From contig CALSOU010000002.1 of the NCBI GenBank assembly GCA_943788055.1, forward strand, positions 1 to 64,000: a DNA stretch of 64,000 bases, written 5' to 3'. The DNA is from an uncultured Saprospiraceae bacterium. Lineage in GTDB: Bacteria; Bacteroidota; Bacteroidia; Chitinophagales; Saprospiraceae. This document shows positions 48,232-56,735 of this stretch, piece after piece. Position 1 is the stretch's first letter; each line of letters starts with the position of its first letter. The notes below the pieces were generated by a model. That model did not search any database. It was not told the DNA's origin and saw only the letters and a list, made by a program, of their open reading frames with translations. Made by a program: the position numbers and the translations under genes.

Positions 48232-48522
48232 ATGAAAAGGATTCTGACTTTACACCCACAAAGCAAAAAAGGTGTCAAAATATCTATCGAGAAATACGAG
48301 CAAATAAGAGCGTTTATTCTTGACTATTTGATACTCCACGGACCAACAACTTATGAGAAACTTTCAGATACGGCAGTAAAAGAACTATCAACAACTTTCA
48401 AAAGTAGCGTGGTATAGTACGTTGTGTCAGTTAAGCTAGATCTTGAAGCTAGAAGCATCATCAAGAGAATTCCAAAAACTAGTCCTCATAAAGTAAGCCT
48501 AGTTGATCCTAAAAAGGAATAA
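48232..48522 (+). pseudogene. DUF6958 family protein, broken by an amber codon
   Basis: The frame opens at 48232 (MKRILTLHPQSKKGVKI) and meets TAG at 48415-48417. Past the TAG the same frame stays open to TAA at 48520 and reads YVVSVKLDLEARSIIKRIP then KTSPHKVSL. Both parts together (96 codons) match the layout of a small Bacteroidetes family (DUF6958) in which a Trp precedes the Y-x-x-x-V-K-L-D-L-E-A-R segment. A single G-to-A change of TGG to TAG explains the stop. Everything else looks intact, so the lesion is recent or a sequencing error. The function of the family is unknown. Confidence 0.75.
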
Positions 48523-48727
48523 AAAACCTCCATCACATAGGACACAAGTAAGACATGTTGTCTTATATACAACATTTATTACAGTAAGTATTGAGAGTAA
48601 TCAAGAGCTCAAATAAATAGCCTTGCTGGTCCTTACCAAATATGCTATCTTTATTCTTGGTATTTAAATCAATATGCAGGGTTAGTTGTTATAATCATGA
48701 TTTCACCTTCACATCTAAAGCAAATAG

Positions 48728-49591
48728 TTGGCAAAAAAGAATAGTTATAGAGTTGTCGAAAAGGAAGAAATAATCGCTCGAAAAATCCACAAGATAAGAA
48801 GATCGAATGATGGTTCGACTTTTGAATCCTCTGAGACAATCGACGATTTAAGTGTCGAAAAACCGCTAGAAATTAGGGTACGTACAATAGGCGTTACTGC
48901 ATTCAAAAGCATCGCAGTAACCATGCGAACACCAGGTCAAGACCAAAACCTAGTTACTGGATTCCTCTACAGTGAAGGAATAACAAAAGACCCAAAAGCC
49001 ATTGTGACATATAATCAAAAAACTAAGAACATTGCAGAAGTAGAATTAATCAATGGCTTTCAAGACAAGTTAGATTCAATAAAAAGAAATTTCTTTACGA
49101 GTTCGAGCTGTGGGATTTGCTCTAAAGGAAGCTTGGATCAAGTAGAGATTGAAAGTACCATCCTACCCTACACTTCCACCATACAACTTAACCAAAATAC
49201 TATCTTTAATATGGTCGAAAAATGCGACCATATTAAGGGAGTTTTCAGTAAAACAGGTGGATGCCATTCTATGACCTTATTTGATTCTAAAGCCAATCTC
49301 GTTATCCAACAAGAAGATGTTGGACGACATAATGCAATGGACAAATTAATAGGTTACAGTTTGCTCTCAGGCATAAACAATTTCAGTAATCACTGTGTCG
49401 TTGTAAGTGGTCGGCTTAGTTTTGAATTAATCCAGAAGGCAAGTATGATGGGGACAGCAATACTAATTGCTAGAGGTGCCCCCACGAGTTTAGCAATTGA
49501 AGAGGCAGTTGCCCAAAATATGTGCTTAATTGGATTTGCCGATTCAAGCAGATTAAACATTTATTCAGGATTTGAACGATTAAAAACTTAA
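48728..49591 (+). CDS. fdhD: Formate dehydrogenase accessory sulfurtransferase FdhD
   Basis: Passes sulfur from a cysteine desulfurase to the molybdenum cofactor of formate dehydrogenase type enzymes. The active CxxC lies in SSSCGICSKGSLDQVE, and DVGRHNAMDKLIGYSLL and VVVSGRLSFELIQKA are family signatures. At 287 residues it is of normal length. The likely start is TTG at 48728, because a TAG stop in the same frame immediately precedes it and no in-frame ATG is near. Its stop overlaps the start of the oxidoreductase gene (TAATG), so the enzyme and its maturation factor are made together. Confidence 0.95.
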   Translation: MAKKNSYRVVEKEEIIARKIHKIRRSNDGSTFESSETIDDLSVEKPLEIRVRTIGVTAFKSIAVTMRTPGQDQNLVTGFLYSEGITKDPKAIVTYNQKTKNIAEVELINGFQDKLDSIKRNFFTSSSCGICSKGSLDQVEIESTILPYTSTIQLNQNTIFNMVEKCDHIKGVFSKTGGCHSMTLFDSKANLVIQQEDVGRHNAMDKLIGYSLLSGINNFSNHCVVVSGRLSFELIQKASMMGTAILIARGAPTSLAIEEAVAQNMCLIGFADSSRLNIYSGFERLKT

Positions 49592-51885
49592 TGAGTAAGA
49601 ATAAGCAACATAGACCCCCGTCGTCATCAACCAATCTACAAGTATCCAAGGCACCAACAAAATCTGTTGGACTTCCAGCTATCATGGAATCGATGAAACA
49701 AATGGGAAGATGGATGGATATGCCTAAAGCCTTCAAAGCATCATTGAAAATGAATCAAAAAGATGGCTTTGATTGTCCAGGTTGTGCTTGGCCAGATCCA
49801 AATGACGAAAGGTCATCGGTGGGCGAATACTGCGAAAATGGTATTAAAGCACTTGCAGAAGAAGCAACAAATAAGAAAGCCGACCCTAGGTTTTTTGCTC
49901 AGTATTCAGTTCAGGAATTGAGTGAAATGAGTGATTACCAACTAGGCAAAAGTGGCAGAATAACGGACCCAATGTATCTTGCACCAGGTGCTACACACTA
50001 CAAGAAAATTAGCTGGGACAATGCCATGCAGAAAATGGCCAATCAATTAAAAGAATTAGATGACCCAGATGAAGCAATCTTCTATACTTCAGGTCGCACA
50101 AGTAACGAAGCTGCTTTCATGTACGGGACATTCATTCGAGCTTTTGGCACAAATAACCTTCCTGATTGCTCCAATATGTGCCACGAATCAAGTGGGTACG
50201 CACTTTCAAAAACACAAGGAATCGGTAAGGGATCAGTAGTCTTATCAGACATATATGAGGCAGATCTTGTGATCATAATGGGTCAAAATCCTGGTACAAA
50301 TCACCCAAGAATGCTGTCAGCTCTTGAGAAAAATAAAGTAAATGGAGGTACAATCGTTGCCGTAAATCCACTAAAAGAGGCTGGACTACTTCACTATACA
50401 AACCCACAAAAGCCATTCAGAATGTTGACTGGAGGATTGGTTTTGACTGATCTTTATTTGCAAGTAAATATTAATGGTGATCTAGCTTTACTAAAAGCAA
50501 TTCTTTTTAAATTACAACAAAGAGAGGAAGCGGGCGAGAGTATTTGGGACAGGGCTTTCATTGACGAACATACTGAGGGGTACGATGAACTTAAAGCTGA
50601 AATTCAAGCGACGGATTTGGAAGCTTGCATTAAAGAATGCGGGATAGATTCAGATAAGATTGATGAACTTGTAGAGTTGATTGCCAAGAAAGAAAAAATT
50701 ATCATTTGCTGGGCAATGGGCTTAACACAGCAAGTAAACGGTGTAGCTACGATCCAAGAAATTGTCAATCTATTACTTTTGAAGGGAAGCTTAGGTAAAC
50801 CAGGTGCCGGAACTTGTCCAGTTCGTGGTCATAGTAATGTCCAAGGTGACAGAACAATGGGAATCTGGGAGAAGATGCCAGATTCTTTTCACGAAAAACT
50901 AGGAACAGCTTTTGGATTCCAATCCCCTACTCATCATGGTTACGACACCGTAGAGAGTATTAAGGCAATGGCTGAAGGAAAAGCTTCATTTTTCTTTGGT
51001 ATGGGTGGCAACTTTCTATCGGCTTCACCTGACACCGATCTCACTGCCCGAGCTTTACAGCAATGCGATATGACGGTGCATGTTTCAACGAAACCAAATA
51101 GATCTCATTTGATTCACGGTAAAGAAGCTTTAATACTTCCCTGCAAAGGAAGAACGGAAATCGATGAACAGAATAATACTTATCAGTTTACCAGTGTTGA
51201 AAATAGTATGGGTAAAGTACATAGCAGTAAAGGTGTGCTGCCTCCTATTTCTAAAAATCTAAAGAGTGAGGTTGAAATTGTGTGTGATCTAGGTGAAGCT
51301 TATTTTGGCGAAGACCATATCATCGAATGGACAGCATATTCAAAGGATTACGATCTAATCCGAGACAAGATTGAAGAAGTGATACCAGGTTTTGAACAGT
51401 TCAATACAAAAATTAGAGAAACTTCTGGCTTCTACTTGCCAAACCCTGCTCGCGATAGAAGATTCTTGGGTAAAGGTATAGCGAAGTTTACAGTCAACAA
51501 ACTAGCTATAAAGTCAGAAACTGAGCAGCGCTTCAAACTAATGACTTTACGCTCACATGATCAGTACAACACTACAATTTATGGTCTGAACGATAGATAC
51601 AGGGGAATTTCTAACGGACGAAAGCTGATCATGATGAATATGGATGATATGATCAAACTCGGCCTTATTGATCAACAACTAGTACATGTACACAGTTATC
51701 ATTCAGGTAAAAAGAGATCAATTTTTAATTTTCGAGTTGTGCCTTATGATATTCCCAGACGCTGCCTTGCCGCATACTTTCCTGAAGCAAATCCACTTGT
51801 TTCCATTGACCATGTTGCAATAGATAGCAATACACCGGTAAGTAAGAATATAACTGTGGAAATTGAGAAAGCTACCGAGATGTAG
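49591..51885 (+). CDS. YdeP/FdhF-type molybdopterin oxidoreductase
   Basis: Molybdopterin-guanine-dinucleotide enzyme of the DMSO reductase superfamily, YdeP branch (764 residues). It has a reduced N-terminal cysteine motif DCPGCAWPDP (Cys62, Cys65) rather than a full 4Fe-4S set, TSGRTSNEAAFMYGTFIRAF, NMCHESSGYALSKTQGIG at the place of the usual Mo ligand, GQNPGTNHPRML and PVRGHSNVQGDRTMGIWE, and the C-terminal molydopterin-binding domain (LMTLRSHDQYNTTIYGLNDR). It probably oxidises or reduces a small molecule; formate is suggested only by the coupled fdhD gene. No signal peptide was found, so it is cytoplasmic. Confidence 0.9.
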   Translation: MSKNKQHRPPSSSTNLQVSKAPTKSVGLPAIMESMKQMGRWMDMPKAFKASLKMNQKDGFDCPGCAWPDPNDERSSVGEYCENGIKALAEEATNKKADPRFFAQYSVQELSEMSDYQLGKSGRITDPMYLAPGATHYKKISWDNAMQKMANQLKELDDPDEAIFYTSGRTSNEAAFMYGTFIRAFGTNNLPDCSNMCHESSGYALSKTQGIGKGSVVLSDIYEADLVIIMGQNPGTNHPRMLSALEKNKVNGGTIVAVNPLKEAGLLHYTNPQKPFRMLTGGLVLTDLYLQVNINGDLALLKAILFKLQQREEAGESIWDRAFIDEHTEGYDELKAEIQATDLEACIKECGIDSDKIDELVELIAKKEKIIICWAMGLTQQVNGVATIQEIVNLLLLKGSLGKPGAGTCPVRGHSNVQGDRTMGIWEKMPDSFHEKLGTAFGFQSPTHHGYDTVESIKAMAEGKASFFFGMGGNFLSASPDTDLTARALQQCDMTVHVSTKPNRSHLIHGKEALILPCKGRTEIDEQNNTYQFTSVENSMGKVHSSKGVLPPISKNLKSEVEIVCDLGEAYFGEDHIIEWTAYSKDYDLIRDKIEEVIPGFEQFNTKIRETSGFYLPNPARDRRFLGKGIAKFTVNKLAIKSETEQRFKLMTLRSHDQYNTTIYGLNDRYRGISNGRKLIMMNMDDMIKLGLIDQQLVHVHSYHSGKKRSIFNFRVVPYDIPRRCLAAYFPEANPLVSIDHVAIDSNTPVSKNITVEIEKATEM

Positions 51886-51942
51886 AAATGACCTAGCTTT
51901 TCAATCTTACATTTTGTCTTTAGTAACAGTTGCATCCTATGC

Positions 51943-51971
51943 TTTGGTATTTATATTTTAAAGTACCTTTG
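51943..51971 (+). promoter_or_regulatory. Bacteroidetes promoter: TTTG, 17 bases, TACCTTTG
   Basis: TTTG at 51943-51946 and TACCTTTG at 51964-51971 fit the -33 and -7 elements with 17 bases between them. The -7 box ends 23 bases before the DUF1573 start codon. This is the best two-element promoter seen in the window. Confidence 0.6.
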
Positions 51972-51994
51972 CACTCATAAACTGTTAAAAGTAC

Positions 51995-52516
51995 ATGACA
52001 AATTTCAAACCATTCCCGAGTTTTACTTTTCAAATTATAGTTTACGCAATTACAATGTTAATGTTTCTCGGATGCAAAGAGGCAGCTACTAAGATTGAAG
52101 AGCCAAAAGACCCAGTTCTGGAAGAAATTGTGGGTGACTATTATCAAGAATTGATACGAACTCCTGTAAATGCAGATGGAACTGTTGATACAACCGACAT
52201 TCCAAAGATTTACTTTGAAAAAGATATTCACCACTTTGGAATACTAAATCAGGAAGACAAACAAAAACATCGATTTACATTTGAGAATAAAGGAAGTAGA
52301 AACCTAGTTCTGTTAGATGTCAAAACTTCTTGTGGGTGTACTGTTGCTAGCTATGATGAGGAGCCGATAAAGCCAGGCGAAAAAGGAGAAATAAACATCG
52401 AATACGATCCAAAAAATCGCAAAGGTCTGCAGGAGAAAAAAATAATCGTCACTTCCAATGCTTTCCCAAATAAGACAGAATTGACTATTATTGCTGACGT
52501 GATTTATGAGAACTAA
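51995..52516 (+). CDS. DUF1573 lipoprotein
   Basis: A 173-residue lipoprotein (signal IVYAITMLMFLGC, lipid Cys27). The mature part holds one Ig-like DUF1573 domain: IHHFGILNQEDKQKHRFTFE, then LLDVKTSCGCTVASYDEEPI and the closing KIIVTSNAFPNKTELTIIADV. The CGCT motif is typical of the family, whose role is unknown. It lies 88 bases upstream of yajC, as often seen in Bacteroidetes, and both may share a transcript ending at the terminator at 52957. Confidence 0.9.
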   Translation: MTNFKPFPSFTFQIIVYAITMLMFLGCKEAATKIEEPKDPVLEEIVGDYYQELIRTPVNADGTVDTTDIPKIYFEKDIHHFGILNQEDKQKHRFTFENKGSRNLVLLDVKTSCGCTVASYDEEPIKPGEKGEINIEYDPKNRKGLQEKKIIVTSNAFPNKTELTIIADVIYEN

Positions 52517-52604
52517 GCCTGTTGCATATGATGTTTTACGCAGTTGGCATGTGTTTCCAGTCCTCTACAAATATTTTGACATTAACTAAAAAACTAGAAT
52601 AATA

Positions 52605-52952
52605 ATGCAAATAGATTTTTTTTTATTACAAGCGGCTCCGGGAGGAAGTGGAACTTCATCTCTTATATTCTTTGGAGCAATCATTGCCGTATTTTATCTC
52701 TTCATGATAAGACCTCAGGTTAAAAAGCAGAAAGAACAAAGAGACTTCATTAATACCGTCCAGAAAGGAGATGAGGTCGTTACGAATGCAGGAATTGTTG
52801 GAAAAGTCAACAAAATCGAGGGTAATCAAGTGACTTTGGAAAGCTCCAAAACCTTCATTAAGGTACTGACTACCTCCATTTCAAAAGAACTCACAGACTC
52901 CATAAAAGAAAAGCCGGAGGGTGAGAAAAAGAAAGGCATTTTTGGATTCTAA
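52605..52952 (+). CDS. yajC: Preprotein translocase accessory subunit YajC
   Basis: Small inner-membrane subunit of the SecDF-YajC complex, which aids protein export. It has one N-terminal membrane helix (SSLIFFGAIIAVFYLFMI) followed by the signature RPQVKKQKEQRDFINTVQKG and DEVVTNAGIVGKVNKIEG. At 115 residues it is typical. secD and secF are not next to it. The C-terminus is short and lysine-rich (EKPEGEKKKGIFGF). A terminator follows directly. Confidence 0.95.
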   Translation: MQIDFFLLQAAPGGSGTSSLIFFGAIIAVFYLFMIRPQVKKQKEQRDFINTVQKGDEVVTNAGIVGKVNKIEGNQVTLESSKTFIKVLTTSISKELTDSIKEKPEGEKKKGIFGF

Positions 52953-52956
52953 CTCT

Positions 52957-52993
52957 AAAAAAGGCAAGATATTTCAATCATCTTGCCTTTTTT
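52957..52993 (+). terminator. Terminator of yajC
   Basis: AAAAAAGGCAAGAT pairs with ATCTTGCCTTTTTT around a nine-base loop; the T run follows. It starts four bases after the yajC stop. Confidence 0.9.
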
Positions 52994-53148
52994 ATTTTAT
53001 CTTATAGTAATCTGACCATTTAAAACATATTAATAATAATACTAATGTGTTTTCCCGATATCTTGCAGATATATGTATATTTTTTTGGTAGTGGTTATTG
53101 CAAAAAGTAAATATCTCAATAACCTTAGTTCGTAGGAATTGAATAAAC

Positions 53149-53376
53149 CTATGTACCTACAGTTTTGAAACTCACGATCTGTACTGCTGCACCCCACATC
53201 TGAAATCCAAAATCATCTTCTAAGTATTCCACCATGCATTCAATTTTGGCACCTTCAATCTTGAATTGCTCAGGCATCATCTGAGGTCGAAGATATTCTC
53301 CTTCTTCCGTCTTAATTGCCCAAAATCCTCCCTCAATATCTTGAAATTCAGAAGTACCAATTACACGTGTGCTCAT
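53149..53376 (-). CDS. Small EGGFW-motif domain protein
   Basis: A 75-residue protein reading GTSEFQDIEGGFWAIKTEEG, LRPQMMPEQFKIEGAKIECM and FGFQMWGAAVQIVSF. The EGGFW opening and the MWGxxV near the end resemble a small beta-barrel-like domain found in many bacterial lipoproteins of unknown role, but here there is no signal peptide. Its start overlaps the stop of the LexA-like regulator gene by four bases (ATGA), so the two are translationally coupled and probably act together. Confidence 0.6.
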   Translation of the reverse strand: MSTRVIGTSEFQDIEGGFWAIKTEEGEYLRPQMMPEQFKIEGAKIECMVEYLEDDFGFQMWGAAVQIVSFKTVGT

Positions 53377-54215
53377 CTCGATCGATTTTGTCTTAACATC
53401 TTCTCAATCGTAGAATTGAGACTGTGAATAAGTTCATTTTGGGAAGTCAAGGTATTACGTAGTGCATCGATTTCTAAATGTAATCCATTTCGGATATTCT
53501 TTGGCGAAGACATAAAGCGACTGATCTTTAGTTTGATAGACCATAACTCCAGTACTTCATCACCTGGAACAATTCGTTCTGGATAGTACTCATTATCCGA
53601 ATGGAGAATAAAACAACCATTCTCACTTAACTTATTCTCCACTCTTTTTACCACAATATCATCATGCGTGATCACCACATAGACATGATTACTTTTAATA
53701 GAATGTTTCCAAGCATTTTTTTCTGTAAAAGAACACACTACGCGTTCTCCTTCGAAAAGAGTTGGCTCCATACTATCCCCCACCACATCAAACGATCTGA
53801 AAGTTCCAGACTGAAAAAATTGATCAGGTAATGTAAAAGTTGGTAGTTCACTGATGTAATCAGGGTCTGTTAATTGACCGCCATATCCTGCTTGAGCAGC
53901 GTACGGCACGTGTACGATTCGTTCATTGTTGTTCTGATCTGCGACCACAACCAAAACATCTTTCTTACTCTCCTCTTCTGATGTTGGAAGTATCTGACCT
54001 TGTCCTGTATATAAAAACTTTGGACAGATATTGTATTTCTCTACAAGTTTTCTGGTGAGTTCAACGGTAACGTTTCGTCTACCCTTCAAGATTTCACTCA
54101 AGCTCTGAGGTAGATAATCAAGACTGAGAGCAAACTGCCGACTTGAACGAACTATGCCGTTTTCTCGCAGCTCTTTATGACATTGAATGAAGCGTTTAGT
54201 AATAATATCTTGCAT
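53373..54215 (-). CDS. LexA-like transcriptional regulator, HTH plus S24 peptidase domain
   Basis: A 280-residue regulator. The N-terminus is a Cro/C1-type HTH (residues about 5-70; SSRQFALSLDYLPQSLSEIL). The C-terminus is an S24 self-cleaving domain with Ser148 (VVGDSMEPT), Lys190 (DIVVKRVEN) and a likely Ala-Gly cleavage site in AAQAGYGGQ (109-110). After that comes a tail of about 55 residues with helices. This is the architecture of LexA and phage C1 repressors, so it may be lifted by RecA during DNA damage. No phage genes adjoin it. It is coupled to the small EGGFW protein. Confidence 0.87.
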   Translation of the reverse strand: MQDIITKRFIQCHKELRENGIVRSSRQFALSLDYLPQSLSEILKGRRNVTVELTRKLVEKYNICPKFLYTGQGQILPTSEEESKKDVLVVVADQNNNERIVHVPYAAQAGYGGQLTDPDYISELPTFTLPDQFFQSGTFRSFDVVGDSMEPTLFEGERVVCSFTEKNAWKHSIKSNHVYVVITHDDIVVKRVENKLSENGCFILHSDNEYYPERIVPGDEVLELWSIKLKISRFMSSPKNIRNGLHLEIDALRNTLTSQNELIHSLNSTIEKMLRQNRSR

Positions 54216-54328
54216 GTAGAACTCTTATTTTCTTTGTAGTGAAACAATAGACCTTACAAATATATAAATATTCTTAATATGTCATCAATTTAATGACAGC
54301 AAAATAGTGATAACTTAGGAACAATCGT

Positions 54329-54673
54329 TTAATCTTCCGACTCAGGCTCAATAATACCTGTCTTTTCGCCAAAATAATGAACAAAACGCTGCAATTCATT
54401 TGAAAGCTCGCCGTTATTCGTAGCCTTATAATATGTATCAACTAAACCTCGTAGTGTTTGAAACATGAACTTGTCCATCTCATTCACTTGTAAGTCTTTT
54501 GTCCATAGATCTAGCTTGAAAGTATCCAAATGCTCTTTGTCAAATAGAGATAGTAAAAAAGCCTTACAAGGTATCCTTTCAGCGCCTGGTTGATCGTCAG
54601 CCTGCCAAAATATTGATTCAGGTGTATTGCGATCGTCTAAAACAACTTTGATTTTTATTTCTTTTTCTTGCAT
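54329..54673 (-). CDS. gldC: Gliding motility protein GldC
   Basis: A 114-residue protein that matches GldC: KEIKIKVVLDDRNTPESIFW, then CKAFLLSLFDKEHLDTFKLD, LWTKDLQVNEMDKFMFQTLR and RFVHYFGEKTGI. GldC is a cytoplasmic helper linked to Bacteroidetes gliding; its mechanism is not well known. gldB is usually its neighbour but is not seen here. It lies 113 bases upstream of the LexA-like regulator on the same strand. Confidence 0.88.
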   Translation of the reverse strand: MQEKEIKIKVVLDDRNTPESIFWQADDQPGAERIPCKAFLLSLFDKEHLDTFKLDLWTKDLQVNEMDKFMFQTLRGLVDTYYKATNNGELSNELQRFVHYFGEKTGIIEPESED

Positions 54674-54957
54674 ACTTTTTATTTCTGTAAGTGTGACTTT
54701 AGAATTAGCTCTTTAGCAAGCTAAATGCACCACAAAAGTATAGGAATTAATCAAAGTGTAGTCCATTAAAACAGGAGAAAATCGTGTTTGCCGTACTACT
54801 TATGCAAACTTCCTTGTAGTTACTTTTGCTTCGCTAATTATTGAAAAAAACACGAATCAAACAAAAACGCAAAAAGAAGGAAATTCGGATATATAAGCTT
54901 CTCTCAATCAAAATTTATAAATTAGTTGCTGAATAGATTAACTAGTTTTCAAGAAGT

Positions 54958-55704
54958 ATGCTCGCATTCTCATTTAATAGCCCTCTTGTATTTGAGCACA
55001 GCTTTATTGGTTACTCCTCTGAGCACTTTTTTATCTTAAGCTTTTTCTGTCTTAGTGGCTTGATTTATATTCGATCTCTAGGAAAACTGAACCTCGAAAG
55101 ACAACACAGAATTCTCTTTTTCAGTGCAATCGTGTTGGCTCTTGTTCAACTTAGCCGCATCCCTATCTTAGCAATCAACGGACAATTTAACATAGAAACT
55201 GATCTTCCTTTGCACCTATGCAATTTTCTACCTTTTGCAATGATCTGGAGTTATGGTGTTCGATCTGAAAAAATCTGGTCTGTTATGTTTTTCTGGATCA
55301 TGTTGGGATGCAGTCAAGCTAATTTTACTCCTGCTGTACGCGAGTCACTATTCTACTATGATGCTATACGATATTGGGTAGTACATGCGTTTCTAGTAAT
55401 TCTTTGCCTCTACCCTGCTATCAATTGTAACTGGAAAATAAAACACATTGACATCTGGCGGAGTCTAGGATGGTTACATATCGTGTCAGCTATTATCTAC
55501 TCAATTAATCTAGCTACAGGAGGAAACTATATGTACTTAAATGCAAAGCCAGCAGGTACAAATTTCTACAGTATTCTCCCTGAATGGCCATACTACATAC
55601 TTTCATTGGAATTTGTGATTCTTGCGCTTTCGTATTTGCTATTTGGTATATTCAGTGTAATAGCAAGAAACAAGAATGAGCTTTCGCCCAAAAGCGCATA
55701 TTAG
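54958..55704 (+). CDS. TIGR02206 family integral membrane protein (YwaF-like)
   Basis: A 248-residue protein with about six hydrophobic helices. Family hallmarks are HSFIGYSSEHFFIL near the start, FNIETDLPLHLCNFLPF and the C-terminal NAKPAGTNFYSILPEWPYYI. The function of the TIGR02206/YwaF family is unknown. It stands alone, divergent from gldC and convergent with the DUF4249 gene. No signal peptide beyond the first membrane helix is needed. Confidence 0.88.
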   Translation: MLAFSFNSPLVFEHSFIGYSSEHFFILSFFCLSGLIYIRSLGKLNLERQHRILFFSAIVLALVQLSRIPILAINGQFNIETDLPLHLCNFLPFAMIWSYGVRSEKIWSVMFFWIMLGCSQANFTPAVRESLFYYDAIRYWVVHAFLVILCLYPAINCNWKIKHIDIWRSLGWLHIVSAIIYSINLATGGNYMYLNAKPAGTNFYSILPEWPYYILSLEFVILALSYLLFGIFSVIARNKNELSPKSAY

Positions 55705-55766
55705 CAAGTACTGCAATTATGATAGCTTAACCACTTCCGATTGCAGAAACAAAGCGACCTATATTG

Positions 55767-56735
55767 TTATTCAATAATGACCTCATAATATTTGATCGCA
55801 GAACCACCCCATATTCCGATACCTCCTTCAATATTTGACTTTGCTCGCGAATATGAGGCAAATGGCCCCTGATTTGCTCTAGCAAACTCGATCGTGTTCC
55901 AAAAGTCAAAATGATCCTCATCGAGTAATTGCCATTCTAATCTCGCAGTATCTGACACTTCAAATAAACCAGCTGTATTCGGGTCAATTTCCATTGTGAA
56001 ATCAACGGGTTTTGGTACAGGAAAGTCAAAAGCCTTTCCGTCGAAGAAAACATCATCAGTTACGCTGCTGAAGTCCGCTGCAAAAGGTGATCCGTCTACA
56101 CTAACTCTCAGACGATAGAAATTGGGACCAAGTGGATCTGTAAAGAAGGCATTCATAGACCGAAAATTTGGAATCCCCAGTTGATCAAGTACTTTCAAAC
56201 TGTCAATAGGAACAAAAGTTGGAATCGTCGTACTAGCTGTAATCTCTTCACCCTCAAAAACGACTCTCAAATCGTAGCTTTCGCCTTCCGACGGGACAAT
56301 CGATTGATTTACATCAATATAAAAGCATAGATCTTGCTCCAAGAAAAGACTATCTAGTCCGATAAGATCTAGCGTCTGTTCAGCTAATACTGGATCCAAA
56401 TTTGCTGTACAGATCTCAGTTAGAGGGTAAATTTGGCCATTATGTATGACTGTTACAAAGGCTCCTCCTAGAAACAATTCAGGTCCTTGTATTTCATCCC
56501 CTGTTTGGAATAATGGATAAGTCTTCCCTATTGTTACATAAGGTGGTATTGCATCTTCCCCTGCTTGAATGTAACCTTCAATGACAACTGTCGGAGGGTC
56601 GTCAGCATAATCCGGCACAAACACTTCTTGGCAAGAACCTAGAAAGATCACTACTATCAGAAGTAGGGACAAATTTTTGATCTTCGAAACAGCCTTAGGT
56701 ATTGAGGTCATCTTTACTTCGTTTTTTGTCTCCAT
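55767..56735 (-). CDS. DUF4249 lipoprotein, partner of a TonB-dependent receptor
   Basis: A 322-residue lipoprotein (signal LSLLLIVVIFLGSC, lipid Cys35). Its beginning (TVVIEGYIQAGEDAIPPYVTIGKTYPLF) is the usual DUF4249 pattern, followed by a beta-rich body with YDLRVVFEGEEITASTTIP. It is thought to sit at the outer face of the outer membrane beside the receptor. The annotated start overlaps the receptor stop by 22 bases; ATG at 56711 (MTSIPKAV) is a good alternative with no overlap. The two genes are one operon. Confidence 0.9.
   Translation of the reverse strand: METKNEVKMTSIPKAVSKIKNLSLLLIVVIFLGSCQEVFVPDYADDPPTVVIEGYIQAGEDAIPPYVTIGKTYPLFQTGDEIQGPELFLGGAFVTVIHNGQIYPLTEICTANLDPVLAEQTLDLIGLDSLFLEQDLCFYIDVNQSIVPSEGESYDLRVVFEGEEITASTTIPTFVPIDSLKVLDQLGIPNFRSMNAFFTDPLGPNFYRLRVSVDGSPFAADFSSVTDDVFFDGKAFDFPVPKPVDFTMEIDPNTAGLFEVSDTARLEWQLLDEDHFDFWNTIEFARANQGPFASYSRAKSNIEGGIGIWGGSAIKYYEVIIE

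Noticed and set aside
48415-48417. Recoding of the amber codon (readthrough or pyrrolysine)
   Set aside because: No stimulating structure was evident, and a Trp is expected at the site, which a single base change explains.
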